Origin: Sphaerotilus mobilis
Lineage (GTDB): Bacteria; Pseudomonadota; Gammaproteobacteria; Burkholderiales; Burkholderiaceae_C
Length of the DNA stretch: 64,000 nt
Reading direction: 5' to 3'
Assembly: GCF_004216565.1 (NCBI RefSeq)
Contig: NZ_SGWV01000011.1
Coordinates: forward strand, 1-64,000
Shown here in pieces: positions 25,321 to 34,231 of this stretch (position 1 is the stretch's first letter; every line of letters begins with the position of its first letter). The position numbers and the translations under genes are program-made. Under the pieces are notes generated by a model, which was given only the letters and a program-made list of their open reading frames with translations, was not told where the DNA came from and searched no databases.

Positions 25321-27659
25321 GCCGAACGATCCGCCGGGCGCGGCGCGAAGGCCGCCGACAGCAGCAGCGCCAGCAGTGCGCCCGGCGCGACCACTCGGCC
25401 CATCGCCGACAGTGCCGGAATGGCCGAGAAGGCCAGCAGCGCGAAGGACAGCACCAGCGTCAGGTTGGCCAGCGCCAGCGAGGCCAGCGTGTCGTCGTCG
25501 GGCTGCGGCTGCTCGCGCAGCAGGTCGAAGAACAGCGCGTAGTTCGAGCCCACGGCGACCACCAGCAAGAGCCCGATCAGGTGCAGGATGCCCAGCGGCA
25601 CGCCGATTGCGGCACAAGCGCCCATCGTCAGCAGGACGGCCAGCAGCAGCGGCTGGCAGACCGCAACGAAGCGGCGCGGCGAGCGCAGCGACAGGGCGAT
25701 CAGGCCGATCACCACCCCCGCGCCGATCAGCGCCTGGGCCTGCGCCTCGCCGAGGTAGCGCTGGTAGACCCGCTTGAGCTCGACGCCGATGTCGATCATC
25801 TCCACGCCATCCAGACCCGCCAGCGCGGCACGCACCCGGTTCGCGTCGACGCCCTTGGCCGGATCGGCCGGCGTCAGCGGCATCAAGGCCGTCCAGCGGC
25901 CGTCCGGACCTTGTAGCAGCAGCGCATTGACCAGCGGCGCCAGGGCACCGGCGGCGGCCTGCGCGGGGGTGTCGTCGGCCTGCTGGCGGGCCTGTTCGAC
26001 GGCGTCGGCGAAAGGCTGCAGGCGGGCGGCTGGCAAGGGGCTGTCGACGCTGGCGGCGTCGAGCGCCTGCTTCAGGGCGTCCGGCGCGGGCAGGGCGGCG
26101 CGGCGCTGCTGCTGGGTCGCCAGGCTCGGCAGAAAGCGTGCGACGCTGCTGTAGCCGGCCAGCACATTGGCGTCGACCAGGCGATCCAGCCGTGTGCCGA
26201 CCGCTTCGGCGCGCTGCAACACGGCCTCGGCATCGGCCGCCTGCACGGCGACCAGCGCGCCGCCGTCGTCGGCACCCAGGTCGGCGCGCAGGCTGGCGTC
26301 CAGGGCCAGCAAGGCCGGGTTGATGGGACTCAGCGAGGCCAGCTCGGTGCCCCAGATGCCACCGCGCGCGACCATCGCGACGACCGCGAAGATGCCCAGC
26401 GCCAGCCAGATCGCCCGGGTCCGCGGCAGCCAGCCGAACAGACGGCGCGCGCCCCGGCCGAGCTGGCGGCGCAGGCCCAGACCGCGGGCGCCGTCGGGCA
26501 TCAGCACCGGCATCAGCCAGCGGGTCGTGGCCACGGCGGCCAGCAGGCCGGCGATCGAGAACACGCCCAGCTGCTGCAGACCTGGAAAGCCCGAGAACAG
26601 CAGCGCCGCGAAGCCGCAGACCGAGGTCAGCAGGCCGAGCCGCACCGTCGGCCAGTTCTCGCGCAGCCAGTGGCGCCAGCCGTCACCGTGGCCGCCGTGG
26701 CCACGGGCCTGGATCAGGTAGTAGATGGCGTAGTCGACCGCTTCGCCGATGAGGGTCGAACCAAAGCCCAGCGTCACGCCGTGCACGTTGCCGAACACCA
26801 GCCCGACCGCCGCGATGCCGGCCGCCACGCCGCTGGCCACCGGCAGCAGCGCCGTGCCCAGCGCCGCCAGCGAGGCGAAGGCGACCAGCAGCAGGGCGCT
26901 CATCAGCACCGTTCCGGCGGCAGCCAGCAGATGGACCTCGCGCTCGATGCCGGCGCGGCTGTCGACCGCGAACACCGGCGCGCCGGTCAGTTGCAGCGCC
27001 AGGCCCTGCGCGGCCAGCGGGGCGAAGTCGGCGCGGATGCGGTCAATGGCGCGCTGCATCGCGTCGAGGTCGGCGCCCGGCGCGCGTGTGCTGGCCATCA
27101 GCACCGCACGCGGCTCGCTGCGGCCGATCCAGACGCCGTCCTGCGTGCGCGGCGCACCCGCCGGGATCAGGGCCTCGGCGATGCGGCGGGTCTCGCCGGT
27201 CGGGTCACGTTCGAGGATGGGCTTGACCAGCGCACCGGCCGGCGTGCCCAGCAGCGACAAGGTCTCGTCGATGGCCTCGCGCAGGCCGTCGGCCTGGAAG
27301 CGCTCGGGCGTGATCGCCGGGCTGAGCGTGTAGCGGCGTTCGAAGACCCAGCGGCCGATGTCGGCCCAGGCATCGTTCTCGCCATTGCTGACCTGCTCGA
27401 ACAGGCCGCTGTTGCGCAGCGCGGCAGCAAGCGCCTTCGATGCGGCTGCACGCTGTGCCGCGTCGCCACCGGTGATGCCCATCATCAAGGTGCGGGCCGG
27501 TGCGCCGCTGCGCACCTGGTCGATCAGCACCTGCTGGCGGGCATCGGCACTGGCCGGCAGGAAGGCCGACAGGTCGGCTACAAAGGGTGTGCGGGCGATC
27601 ACGACCGCGCACAGCGCCATGGCCAGCAGCCACAGCGCAAGGACACGTCGGCGGTTCAC
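25317..27659 (-). CDS. MMPL-family (RND-like) exporter
   Basis: A 780-residue inner-membrane transporter with the RND/MMPL layout: N-terminal helix, a large periplasmic loop (about residues 30-235), five or six helices including [16 protein letters not shown], then a repeat of helix, second loop (about 430-630) and helices. The APE cluster exporter is of this family and has the same length range (about 770 residues). It should extract the aryl polyene or its lipid conjugate from the inner membrane, with the LolA-like protein as periplasmic acceptor. The start is GTG, 12 bases after the COG4648 gene. Confidence 0.87.
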   Translation of the reverse strand: MNRRRVLALWLLAMALCAVVIARTPFVADLSAFLPASADARQQVLIDQVRSGAPARTLMMGITGGDAAQRAAASKALAAALRNSGLFEQVSNGENDAWADIGRWVFERRYTLSPAITPERFQADGLREAIDETLSLLGTPAGALVKPILERDPTGETRRIAEALIPAGAPRTQDGVWIGRSEPRAVLMASTRAPGADLDAMQRAIDRIRADFAPLAAQGLALQLTGAPVFAVDSRAGIEREVHLLAAAGTVLMSALLLVAFASLAALGTALLPVASGVAAGIAAVGLVFGNVHGVTLGFGSTLIGEAVDYAIYYLIQARGHGGHGDGWRHWLRENWPTVRLGLLTSVCGFAALLFSGFPGLQQLGVFSIAGLLAAVATTRWLMPVLMPDGARGLGLRRQLGRGARRLFGWLPRTRAIWLALGIFAVVAMVARGGIWGTELASLSPINPALLALDASLRADLGADDGGALVAVQAADAEAVLQRAEAVGTRLDRLVDANVLAGYSSVARFLPSLATQQQRRAALPAPDALKQALDAASVDSPLPAARLQPFADAVEQARQQADDTPAQAAAGALAPLVNALLLQGPDGRWTALMPLTPADPAKGVDANRVRAALAGLDGVEMIDIGVELKRVYQRYLGEAQAQALIGAGVVIGLIALSLRSPRRFVAVCQPLLLAVLLTMGACAAIGVPLGILHLIGLLLVVAVGSNYALFFDLLREQPQPDDDTLASLALANLTLVLSFALLAFSAIPALSAMGRVVAPGALLALLLSAAFAPRPADRSA

Positions 27660-27671
27660 GGCGTCACCGGC

Positions 27672-28301
27672 TCAGCGCGCCGCGTCGACCGCGCGCCAGG
27701 CCTGCCAGGCGCTGGCCAGCGTGACGCGTTCGAACTCGGGATGCAGGCGGTAGCGCAGCAGGTACTCGCCGATGAACAGCGCGATCGCGGCCAGCGGCGT
27801 CAGCACGTTGCAGTAGAAGCTCCACCAGGCCCAGGGTGCGAGGCGGTAGAGCAGCAGCGAGACGCCGATCATGGCGATGAAGTAGGCGCACCAGATCACG
27901 GTCAGTCGGCGCGTGTAGGCGCGTTGCGCATCGGGCAGGCTGCGCTGCAGGCGCGCGGCCATCTGCGTGATCAGCGGCGTCGAGCCCTCGCGCAGCGTGA
28001 TGCCGAAGCCGTAGGCGAGGACCGCATGCATGGCGGCGTGCTGCAGCACGTAGAGCATCTCGACGCGGCTGCCGCCGTCGTGCTGCTGGACCAGCGCCAG
28101 CACCAGGCCCAGCCCGGCCGCGCCGAGCAAGGACGGCACATGGCGCTTGGCGATGCCCGCGATCAGCAGGCCGCCCAGCAAGGGGCCGAACAGCACCGCG
28201 ATCGACCAGGGCTGTTCGGGCCACCAGGTCATCAGGCCATGCGACAACAGCGCGTAGCCTGCAAGGGCCGCAACGATTGCGGCGGTCCGCCAGCGCGACA
28301 T
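27672..28301 (-). CDS. COG4648 integral membrane protein
   Basis: A 209-residue protein with about six hydrophobic segments, beginning with [20 protein letters not shown]. The features [21 protein letters not shown] and TREL-type loops with [13 protein letters not shown] match the COG4648 family that recurs in aryl polyene loci. Function is unproven; it may help anchor or assemble the export or lipid-transfer complex. It lies 18 bases after the second ACP and 12 bases before the exporter. Confidence 0.78.
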   Translation of the reverse strand: MSRWRTAAIVAALAGYALLSHGLMTWWPEQPWSIAVLFGPLLGGLLIAGIAKRHVPSLLGAAGLGLVLALVQQHDGGSRVEMLYVLQHAAMHAVLAYGFGITLREGSTPLITQMAARLQRSLPDAQRAYTRRLTVIWCAYFIAMIGVSLLLYRLAPWAWWSFYCNVLTPLAAIALFIGEYLLRYRLHPEFERVTLASAWQAWRAVDAAR

Positions 28302-28319
28302 CGGCCGTCTGCTCGTGTC

Positions 28320-28604
28320 TTACTGCGTGCGGTGGCGGGCGACGTGCTCGGCCAGGCTGCGCAGCGACTGGAAGATGCGCTGGTTGTTCTCGTCGTCCGA
28401 CCGCAGCTGGAAGCCGTAGCGCTGCGAGACCGCAAGGGCCACTTCCAGGATGTCGATCGAGTCCAGCCCCAGGCCGTCGCCATAGAGCGGCGCGCTCGGG
28501 TCGATGTCGGCGGCGGCGACTTCCAGGTTCAGGGCCGAGACGAAGATGTCGGCCAGCTCACGCTCGATCACGGACGGGTCGGTGGAGGGGGTCGGGCTGG
28601 TCAA
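28320..28604 (-). CDS. Acyl carrier protein, second copy
   Basis: A carrier protein of 94 residues with the phosphopantetheine Ser in [14 protein letters not shown] and the typical acidic helices, closer to the ApeE/F type with a DGLGLDS site. The TTG at 28604 is chosen because GGAG stands about 9 bases before it and the protein then begins with [16 protein letters not shown]; an ATG at 28691 would add 29 residues without ACP resemblance. It is the first gene of the - strand arm, separated by 165 bases from the divergent argG. Confidence 0.8.
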   Translation of the reverse strand: MTSPTPSTDPSVIERELADIFVSALNLEVAAADIDPSAPLYGDGLGLDSIDILEVALAVSQRYGFQLRSDDENNQRIFQSLRSLAEHVARHRTQ

Positions 28605-28769
28605 GGGGATGCTCCGCTGGATGGTGTTCTGGAAGGTCTTCGGGTGTGCGGGCCGGTCGGCCGCAGGGGCGCGATTGTAGGAGCCGGTCATCCGGCGACC
28701 TTCGCCCGGACGCATGCCAATAAAATGTCGGTTTGCTCTTTCAACGACCCTAGCCCCACTCCCCACACC

Positions 28770-30128
28770 ATGTCCAAAGACATCAAGCGCGTTGTCCTCG
28801 CCTATTCCGGTGGTCTCGACACCTCGGTCATCCTGAAGTGGCTGCAAGATCAGTACCAATGCGAGGTGGTGACCTTCACCGCCGACATCGGCCAGGGCGA
28901 GGAGGTCGAACCGGCACGCGCCAAGGCGCTGAAGATGGGCATCAAGCCCGAGAACATCTTCATCGATGACCTGCGCGAGGAATTCGTCCGCGACTTCGTC
29001 TTCCCGATGTTCCGCGCCAACGCGCTGTATGAGGGCGAGTACCTGCTGGGCACCTCGATCGCGCGTCCGCTGATCGCCAAGCGCCTGATCGACATCGCCC
29101 GCAAGACGAAGGCTGATGCCATCAGCCACGGTGCCACCGGCAAGGGCAACGACCAGGTCCGCTTCGAGCTGGGTGCCTACGCGCTGATGCCCAACGTCAA
29201 GGTCATCGCACCGTGGCGCGAGTGGGACCTGCTGTCGCGCGAGAAGCTGCTGGCCTATGCCGACAAGCACAAGATCCCGGTCGACTTCAAGAAGCGCAAG
29301 GGCGGCGCGCCGTATTCGATGGACGCCAACCTGCTGCACATCAGCTATGAGGGCGGCATCCTCGAAGATCCGAACTTCGCGCCCGAGGAGAACATGTGGC
29401 GCCTGACGGTCAGCCCCGAGAAGGCACCGTCCAAGCCGCAGGTCGTCGAGCTGAGTTACGTCAAGGGCGACATCGTCGCCATCGACGGCGTCGCGATGAG
29501 CCCGGCCACCGTGCTGGAGACGCTCAACAAGATCGGCGGCAAGCACGGCATCGGCCGGCTCGACAAGGTCGAGAACCGCTACGTGGGCATGAAGAGCCGC
29601 GGCTGCTACGAGACCCCTGGCGGCACCATCATGCTGGCGGGCCACCGCGCGATCGAGTCGATCACGCTCGACCGCGAGGTGTTGGCGCTCAAGGACGACC
29701 TGATGCCGCGCTACGCCCGCATGGTCTACAACGGCTACTGGTTCGCGCCCGAGCGCGAACTGCTGCAGGTGCTGATCGATGCGTCGCAGCAGACCGTCAA
29801 CGGCAACGTCAAGCTCAAGCTCTACAAGGGCACGATCATGTGTGTCGGCCGTGAATCGGCGACCGACAGCCTGTTCGACATGAAGATCTCGACCTTCGAC
29901 GACGACGGCGGCGCCTACAACCAGGCCGACGCGGGTGGCTTCATCAAGCTCAACGCGCTGCGCATGCGCATCGCGGCCAACGCCAAGGCGGCGCGCAAGT
30001 CGGCGGCCAAGACCGCCGCCAAGGCCAGCCAGGCAGCCGCTGCGCCGGTGGCCGACAAGGCGCCTGCCAAGAAGGCTGCGGCCAAGTCACCCGCCAAGCG
30101 CGCGGCCGCCAAGAAGGCCGCCGCCTGA
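28770..30128 (+). CDS. argG: Argininosuccinate synthase with Lys/Ala-rich C-terminal tail
   Basis: Ligates citrulline and aspartate to argininosuccinate using ATP. The core has the N-type ATP motif [10 protein letters not shown] at residue 10, the [13 protein letters not shown] box and the usual C-terminal [20 protein letters not shown] end near residue 406. Beyond it are 46 extra residues made almost only of Ala, Lys, Pro and Ser, with AAKSPAKR-type repeats like histone-H1 tails. This extension is unusual for ArgG, which normally stops near residue 405-450 without it. The ATG at 28770 is supported by homology of [15 protein letters not shown]. It is the third arginine gene, separated from argDF by the pigment locus. 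Confidence 0.95.
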   Translation: MSKDIKRVVLAYSGGLDTSVILKWLQDQYQCEVVTFTADIGQGEEVEPARAKALKMGIKPENIFIDDLREEFVRDFVFPMFRANALYEGEYLLGTSIARPLIAKRLIDIARKTKADAISHGATGKGNDQVRFELGAYALMPNVKVIAPWREWDLLSREKLLAYADKHKIPVDFKKRKGGAPYSMDANLLHISYEGGILEDPNFAPEENMWRLTVSPEKAPSKPQVVELSYVKGDIVAIDGVAMSPATVLETLNKIGGKHGIGRLDKVENRYVGMKSRGCYETPGGTIMLAGHRAIESITLDREVLALKDDLMPRYARMVYNGYWFAPERELLQVLIDASQQTVNGNVKLKLYKGTIMCVGRESATDSLFDMKISTFDDDGGAYNQADAGGFIKLNALRMRIAANAKAARKSAAKTAAKASQAAAAPVADKAPAKKAAAKSPAKRAAAKKAAA

Positions 30129-30153
30129 ACCCGATCGACACGGAACCCACGAC

Positions 30154-30474
30154 ATGAGCAATCTGCAACTCGCCGTCGCCAGCGTCGGCACCCAGGCCAA
30201 CGTCTACTTCGACGGCAAATGTGTCTCGCACGGCATCACGCTGGCCGATGGCACGAAGAAAAGCGTCGGCGTGATCCTGCCGGCCTCGCTGACCTTCAAC
30301 ACCGGCGCGCCGGAGGTGATGGAAACCGTCGCCGGCTCCTGCCGCATCAAGCTGGCCGGCACCAACGAGTGGCACACCTACGGCCCGGGCCAATCCTTCG
30401 ATGTGCCGGGCAATTCGTCCTTTGACATCGTCGTCGAAGGCGCGCCGTATCACTATATTTGCCACTTCGGGTGA
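30154..30474 (+). CDS. ppnP: Pyrimidine/purine nucleoside phosphorylase
   Basis: A 106-residue cupin-fold protein of the YaiE/PpnP (former DUF1255) family, with full family length. Hallmarks are NVYFDGKCVSHGI, PASLTFNTGAPEVMET, and the terminal YHYICHFG. PpnP enzymes phosphorolyse several nucleosides to bases and ribose-1-phosphate. It lies 25 bases after argG in the same direction and may be transcribed with it. Confidence 0.88.
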   Translation: MSNLQLAVASVGTQANVYFDGKCVSHGITLADGTKKSVGVILPASLTFNTGAPEVMETVAGSCRIKLAGTNEWHTYGPGQSFDVPGNSSFDIVVEGAPYHYICHFG

Positions 30475-30670
30475 TCTGGGCGTGACCGGTTGCCGGACCT
30501 GACGGTCTGGCAGCCGGGATGGCGAGTCCGCGCGGCCCACACCTCAAGAAAATGCGCCGACTGCCGAAACTGGCAAACAGCCCGCCGGATCTGGCGCGCT
30601 GAAACGTCCGGCGTCGGTTGCATCCGATGGCCGTTCCATTGCCATCCCGTCGCCCCACGAGGTGTGAAAC

Positions 30671-31186
30671 ATGTTGCTCTCCCGTCGCCACCTGATCGCC
30701 TGCCTGGCTGCCGCCACCACGGCGCTGGCTGCCGCCCCCGCCGCTCATGCACAGGACCAGCCCAAGGGCCGCGTCGTGCTGACGGTCAGCGGCAAGATTT
30801 CCAAGGCCAATGCGGCCGGCAAGGTCGAGTTCGACATGGAGATGCTCGCGGCCCTGCCGCAGCACAGCTTCACGACCATGACCCCTTGGTACAAGGAGCC
30901 GCGCAAGTTCACCGGCCCGCTGCTGCGGGATGTCCTGGCCGCCGCTGGCGTGCAGGGCAAGGTCATCAAGGCGGTGGCGCTCAACGACTACAAGGCCGAA
31001 CTGCCAGTCGATGACAGCATCCGCTTTCCGGTCGTGCTGGCCCGCCTGATGGACGACAAGCCCATGCCCGTGCGTGACAAGGGTCCGCTGTTCATCGTCT
31101 ATCCCTACGACAGCCAAGAGACGCTGCGCTCCGAGCGTTACTACAACCGCTCGGCCTGGCAGCTCAAGAGCCTCGAAATCGAATAA
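30671..31186 (+). CDS. Exported SUOX/molybdopterin-domain-like protein without the ligand Cys
   Basis: A 171-residue protein with signal peptide (RRHLIACLAAATTALAAAPAAHA, cleavage about residue 27) and a mature domain resembling the oxidoreductase molybdopterin-binding fold: VLTVSGKI near the start, TPWYKEPRKFTGPLLRDVLAAAGV and the FIVYPYD region. The mature part contains no Cys, so the usual Mo-ligating Cys of the sulfite-oxidase fold is missing, and a redox role is doubtful. A hybrid histidine kinase starts 14 bases downstream, so it may be a periplasmic sensor partner. GAGGTG precedes the ATG. Confidence 0.72.
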   Translation: MLLSRRHLIACLAAATTALAAAPAAHAQDQPKGRVVLTVSGKISKANAAGKVEFDMEMLAALPQHSFTTMTPWYKEPRKFTGPLLRDVLAAAGVQGKVIKAVALNDYKAELPVDDSIRFPVVLARLMDDKPMPVRDKGPLFIVYPYDSQETLRSERYYNRSAWQLKSLEIE

Positions 31187-31200
31187 ACACGGCTGCGACG

Positions 31201-33651
31201 GTGCCGGACGTGTCCTCAGCGGTCGAGGTGCCCTCGACGTTGTCCGCTGGACGCAGCCACGGTGACGTGGGCGGCGGCGGCGTGGGGCGCTGGCTGACCT
31301 TGCTGGCCGGTGTACTGCTGGCGGTTTTCGCCGGTGTCGCCTGGTTGCAGTCGCAGTCGCTGGCGCTGCTCAATGCGACCGTCCAGTACCAGGGCGACAA
31401 CCTGGTCTGGAGCTTCTACCAGGTCGAGGCCGAGTTCGAGAAGCTGCGCAGCCAGACCCGTGAGCTCAGCTTCGACCCGTCACCCGACAAGGTCGAGTCG
31501 CTGCAGACCCGCTACGAGCTGTTTGTCAGCCGACTCAGCCTGATTGCCCCCGAGCGGACCGACGCGGTGCTGGTGCGACTGCCGCTGCAGGAGCAGGTGC
31601 TGCGTGACGTGAATGCCTTCGTCGCCCATGCCGATGGCGTCATCGGCCTCGACAGCAAGCCACCCATGGATGCCGCGTTCTGGCGCGACCTGGAGTCGCG
31701 CCTGCTGCCCCTGGCCGGTGCCATCCACGAGTTGTCCTTGCAGGCCAACCGCGGCATCGCCGAACAGGTTGCTGCCCGCAACGATGCGGTGCGCCAGCAG
31801 AACCGCATCGCCATCGGTCTGACGGTGTTCCAGTCGCTGTTGACGCTGCTGTTCGCCGTCATCGTGGTGCGCCAGCTGAGTGCCCTGCAGCAGCGCCGGG
31901 CCCACCTGGAGGCCCTGGCGATCAGCCTGCAGGAAGCTCGTCTCGAAGCCGAGCAGGCCAGCCGCGCCAAGAGCGCCTTCCTGGCCAACATGAGCCATGA
32001 GCTGCGCACCCCCTTCAACGGCCTGCTCGGCATGCTGTCGCTGCTGCAGCGCTCGCGCCTCGATGCCACCCAGGCCGACTACCTGCTGACCGCGCGCGAG
32101 TCCGGCGAGCACCTGCTGGGCATCCTCAACGACGTGCTGGACATCTCCAAGCTGGAGTCCGGCAAGCTCGAGATCACGACCGCACCGACCTTGTTGCACC
32201 GCGTGCTCGGGGACGTGCGCTCGGTGATGAGTCCGCAGGCCCAGGCCAAGGGCCTGCACTGGCATGTCACGCTGGCCGAGGACGTGCCGGTCTGCATCGA
32301 CACCGACGCCAAGCGGCTCAAGCAGATCCTGTTCAACCTCGTGGGCAACGCGCTGAAGTTCACCGAGCGTGGCGAGGTCAGCCTGGTGGTCGACCGCCTG
32401 TCCGCCGACCTGCGCCAGGGCCGCTCGGAGCCGCTGCTGCGGCTGCGTGTCAGCGACACCGGCATCGGCATGGACGGCCCAACCATGACGCGGCTGTTCC
32501 AGCGTTTCAGCCAGGGTGACGAGACCATCAACCGGCGCTACGGCGGCACCGGTCTGGGCCTGGAGATCTCGCGTTCGCTGGCCCGCATGATGGGCGGCGA
32601 CATCCAGGTCGAGAGCCGACCGGGCCAGGGCAGCGCCTTCACCCTCGTGCTGCCGCTGCGACTGGCCGATGAAGCGATCGACCGCAGCGACGTGGTGCCC
32701 GACTCGGGCTGGCGCGAGTCCATGGCCGCTGCGCTGGAGGCCAGCGAGCCGCAGGTGCTGCAGCCGCTGGACGTGCTGGTGACCGACGACCACCCGGTCA
32801 ACCGCAAGTTCATCCACGCGCTGCTGGTCCAGCTGGGCCACCAGGTCAGCTTCGCCGAGGACGGCCAGCAGGCGCTCGACATGGTCAGCCGTCACCGCTA
32901 CGACCTCGTGCTGATGGACGTGCACATGCCGGTGATGGACGGCATCGCCGCGACACGCGCCATTCGCGCGCTGGGCGGCGAGGCGGCTCGCACCCGCATC
33001 GTCGCGCTGACGGCCGATGCCTTCACCGAATCACGCCAGCGTGTCTTCGACGCGGGCATGGACGACTTCCTCGCCAAGCCGGTGCAGGTCGAAGAAATCG
33101 AGCAGTTGTTCAAGCGCCACTTCGGCGCGCGGGGGCGCATCGAGGCGCCGGCCGCTGAAGCACCGGCACCGGCCGCAACACCCGCCCCCGAACCCACGCC
33201 GGCATCCGCCGAGACCACGACCCTGGCGCCCATCCCCGTTCCGCCGCCCCCGGCGGCCACACCGCCGGCCGCGCCCAGGCGCCGCTTCCGACGTGGCGAC
33301 GCCGCCCGAGTGCTCGACCTCGAGGCCATCGGCGAGGTCTGCGTGGCCGTGTCGATCAAGGGTTATGGCGATCTGCTGGGCGGCTTCCTGTCCGACGAGT
33401 CCGGCACGCTCGCCGACCTGCTCATGGTGCTGCGGCAGGCCGATGCGTCGCGGCTGAAGGCCGCTGGCCACAAGCTCAAGGGCGCAGCGGCCAACCTGGG
33501 CCTGCGTGAGCTGGCCGCGACGGCCAAGACGATCGAGCAGGGCGGCGAGACGCTCGACGCGGCGCAGTGCGAGGCCCTGGCCGCGCGTCTGGTCGAAGAG
33601 TTCGAGACCGCCCGCGCCCTGTGCGCCCGGATGGGCTGGATCGCGGGCTGA
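31201..33651 (+). CDS. Hybrid sensor histidine kinase with receiver and Hpt domains
   Basis: An 816-residue membrane-bound phosphorelay protein of BarA/LuxQ type. Order: transmembrane helix about residues 32-52, periplasmic sensor of about 150 residues, second helix near 203-225, HisKA with phospho-His at about 266 (NMSHELRTPF), HATPase (NLVGNALKF, DTGIGMD, GGTGLGLEIS), receiver with phospho-Asp at about 573 (LVLMDVHMP), a Pro/Ala-rich linker, and an Hpt domain with His at about 757 (AAGHKLKGAA). All phosphotransfer residues are intact. The output regulator is not encoded nearby. The start codon is GTG. It is coupled with the exported SUOX-like protein. Confidence 0.9.
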   Translation: MPDVSSAVEVPSTLSAGRSHGDVGGGGVGRWLTLLAGVLLAVFAGVAWLQSQSLALLNATVQYQGDNLVWSFYQVEAEFEKLRSQTRELSFDPSPDKVESLQTRYELFVSRLSLIAPERTDAVLVRLPLQEQVLRDVNAFVAHADGVIGLDSKPPMDAAFWRDLESRLLPLAGAIHELSLQANRGIAEQVAARNDAVRQQNRIAIGLTVFQSLLTLLFAVIVVRQLSALQQRRAHLEALAISLQEARLEAEQASRAKSAFLANMSHELRTPFNGLLGMLSLLQRSRLDATQADYLLTARESGEHLLGILNDVLDISKLESGKLEITTAPTLLHRVLGDVRSVMSPQAQAKGLHWHVTLAEDVPVCIDTDAKRLKQILFNLVGNALKFTERGEVSLVVDRLSADLRQGRSEPLLRLRVSDTGIGMDGPTMTRLFQRFSQGDETINRRYGGTGLGLEISRSLARMMGGDIQVESRPGQGSAFTLVLPLRLADEAIDRSDVVPDSGWRESMAAALEASEPQVLQPLDVLVTDDHPVNRKFIHALLVQLGHQVSFAEDGQQALDMVSRHRYDLVLMDVHMPVMDGIAATRAIRALGGEAARTRIVALTADAFTESRQRVFDAGMDDFLAKPVQVEEIEQLFKRHFGARGRIEAPAAEAPAPAATPAPEPTPASAETTTLAPIPVPPPPAATPPAAPRRRFRRGDAARVLDLEAIGEVCVAVSIKGYGDLLGGFLSDESGTLADLLMVLRQADASRLKAAGHKLKGAAANLGLRELAATAKTIEQGGETLDAAQCEALAARLVEEFETARALCARMGWIAG

Positions 33652-33704
33652 TCACTGGTTGATCGCCGACGGATCACCAACGGATCACCGGGCGGCCCGG
33701 CGGA

Positions 33705-34118
33705 TCAGCCGATCGGTGGCGCGTCGTCGTCGCTCTCGGCCCGGGCCATGGCCCAACGCACCAGCACGTCGCGCCGGAAGGTCAGCACCAGTTCATTGCC
33801 GCCGGCATCGCGCCAGCGCCACTCGTCGTGGTCGTTGTAGGGCTCGCCCAGGCTGCCGGTGATCTGCAGCACTTCCAGCCGGCTCAGGCCGGGCGACAAG
33901 CGCGCTTGTGTCATCACGACGCTGTCGACCTGACCCTTGGGCCGCTGGCCGGCGTTGCGCAGCACGCGGGTGGCGCGGTTGAACTGCAGCACGGCCCAGA
34001 AGGCGATCACGGTGATCGCCAGGATCAGGCCCTGCCAACCGTAGACCCAGGTGCCGACGATCACGGCGGCACCGGCCAGCAGGGCATTGACGGGCATGCG
34101 GGACTTGGGGAACTTCAT
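33705..34118 (-). CDS. Small two-helix membrane protein, function unknown
   Basis: I do not recognise this 137-residue protein. Two hydrophobic segments (about residues 8-28 and 30-45) are followed by a basic and polar region with FNRATRVLRNAGQRPKGQVDS and a C-terminal domain containing Trp-Arg-Trp-Arg-Asp. An acidic tail of Asp residues ends the protein. It starts 114 bases after radA, in the same direction, behind a 44-base tandem repeat. The ATG at 34118 is the first good start and its N-terminus is basic, as expected of a membrane protein. Confidence 0.65.
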   Translation of the reverse strand: MKFPKSRMPVNALLAGAAVIVGTWVYGWQGLILAITVIAFWAVLQFNRATRVLRNAGQRPKGQVDSVVMTQARLSPGLSRLEVLQITGSLGEPYNDHDEWRWRDAGGNELVLTFRRDVLVRWAMARAESDDDAPPIG

Positions 34119-34173
34119 GGTTGAACGACCGGAGTCGGCGAATGGAAGGCGGTGGGCATGCCGTCTGGAGGCG

Positions 34174-34217
34174 GCTTGAACGTGGCTCGAACGTGGCTTG
34201 AACGTGGCTCGAACGTG
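34174..34217. repeat. Four tandem copies of an 11-base unit
   Basis: GCTTGAACGTG and GCTCGAACGTG alternate, four perfect 11-base units in 44 bases, in the space between radA and the small membrane protein gene. It is too short and without spacers to be a CRISPR. It falls in the 5' region of the - strand small gene. Confidence 0.9.
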
Positions 34218-34231
34218 AGATGTCAGCAGCG

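Noticed and set aside
26670-28769. Long open frame on the + strand upstream of and in frame with argG
   Set aside because: It runs antisense to the MMPL exporter, COG4648 and ACP genes, which have clear family motifs, and its product is Arg/Gln-rich without a recognisable domain. argG begins at 28770.
34174-34217. Repeat considered as a CRISPR remnant
   Set aside because: Units are 11 bases, directly tandem and without spacers, and no cas gene is present.
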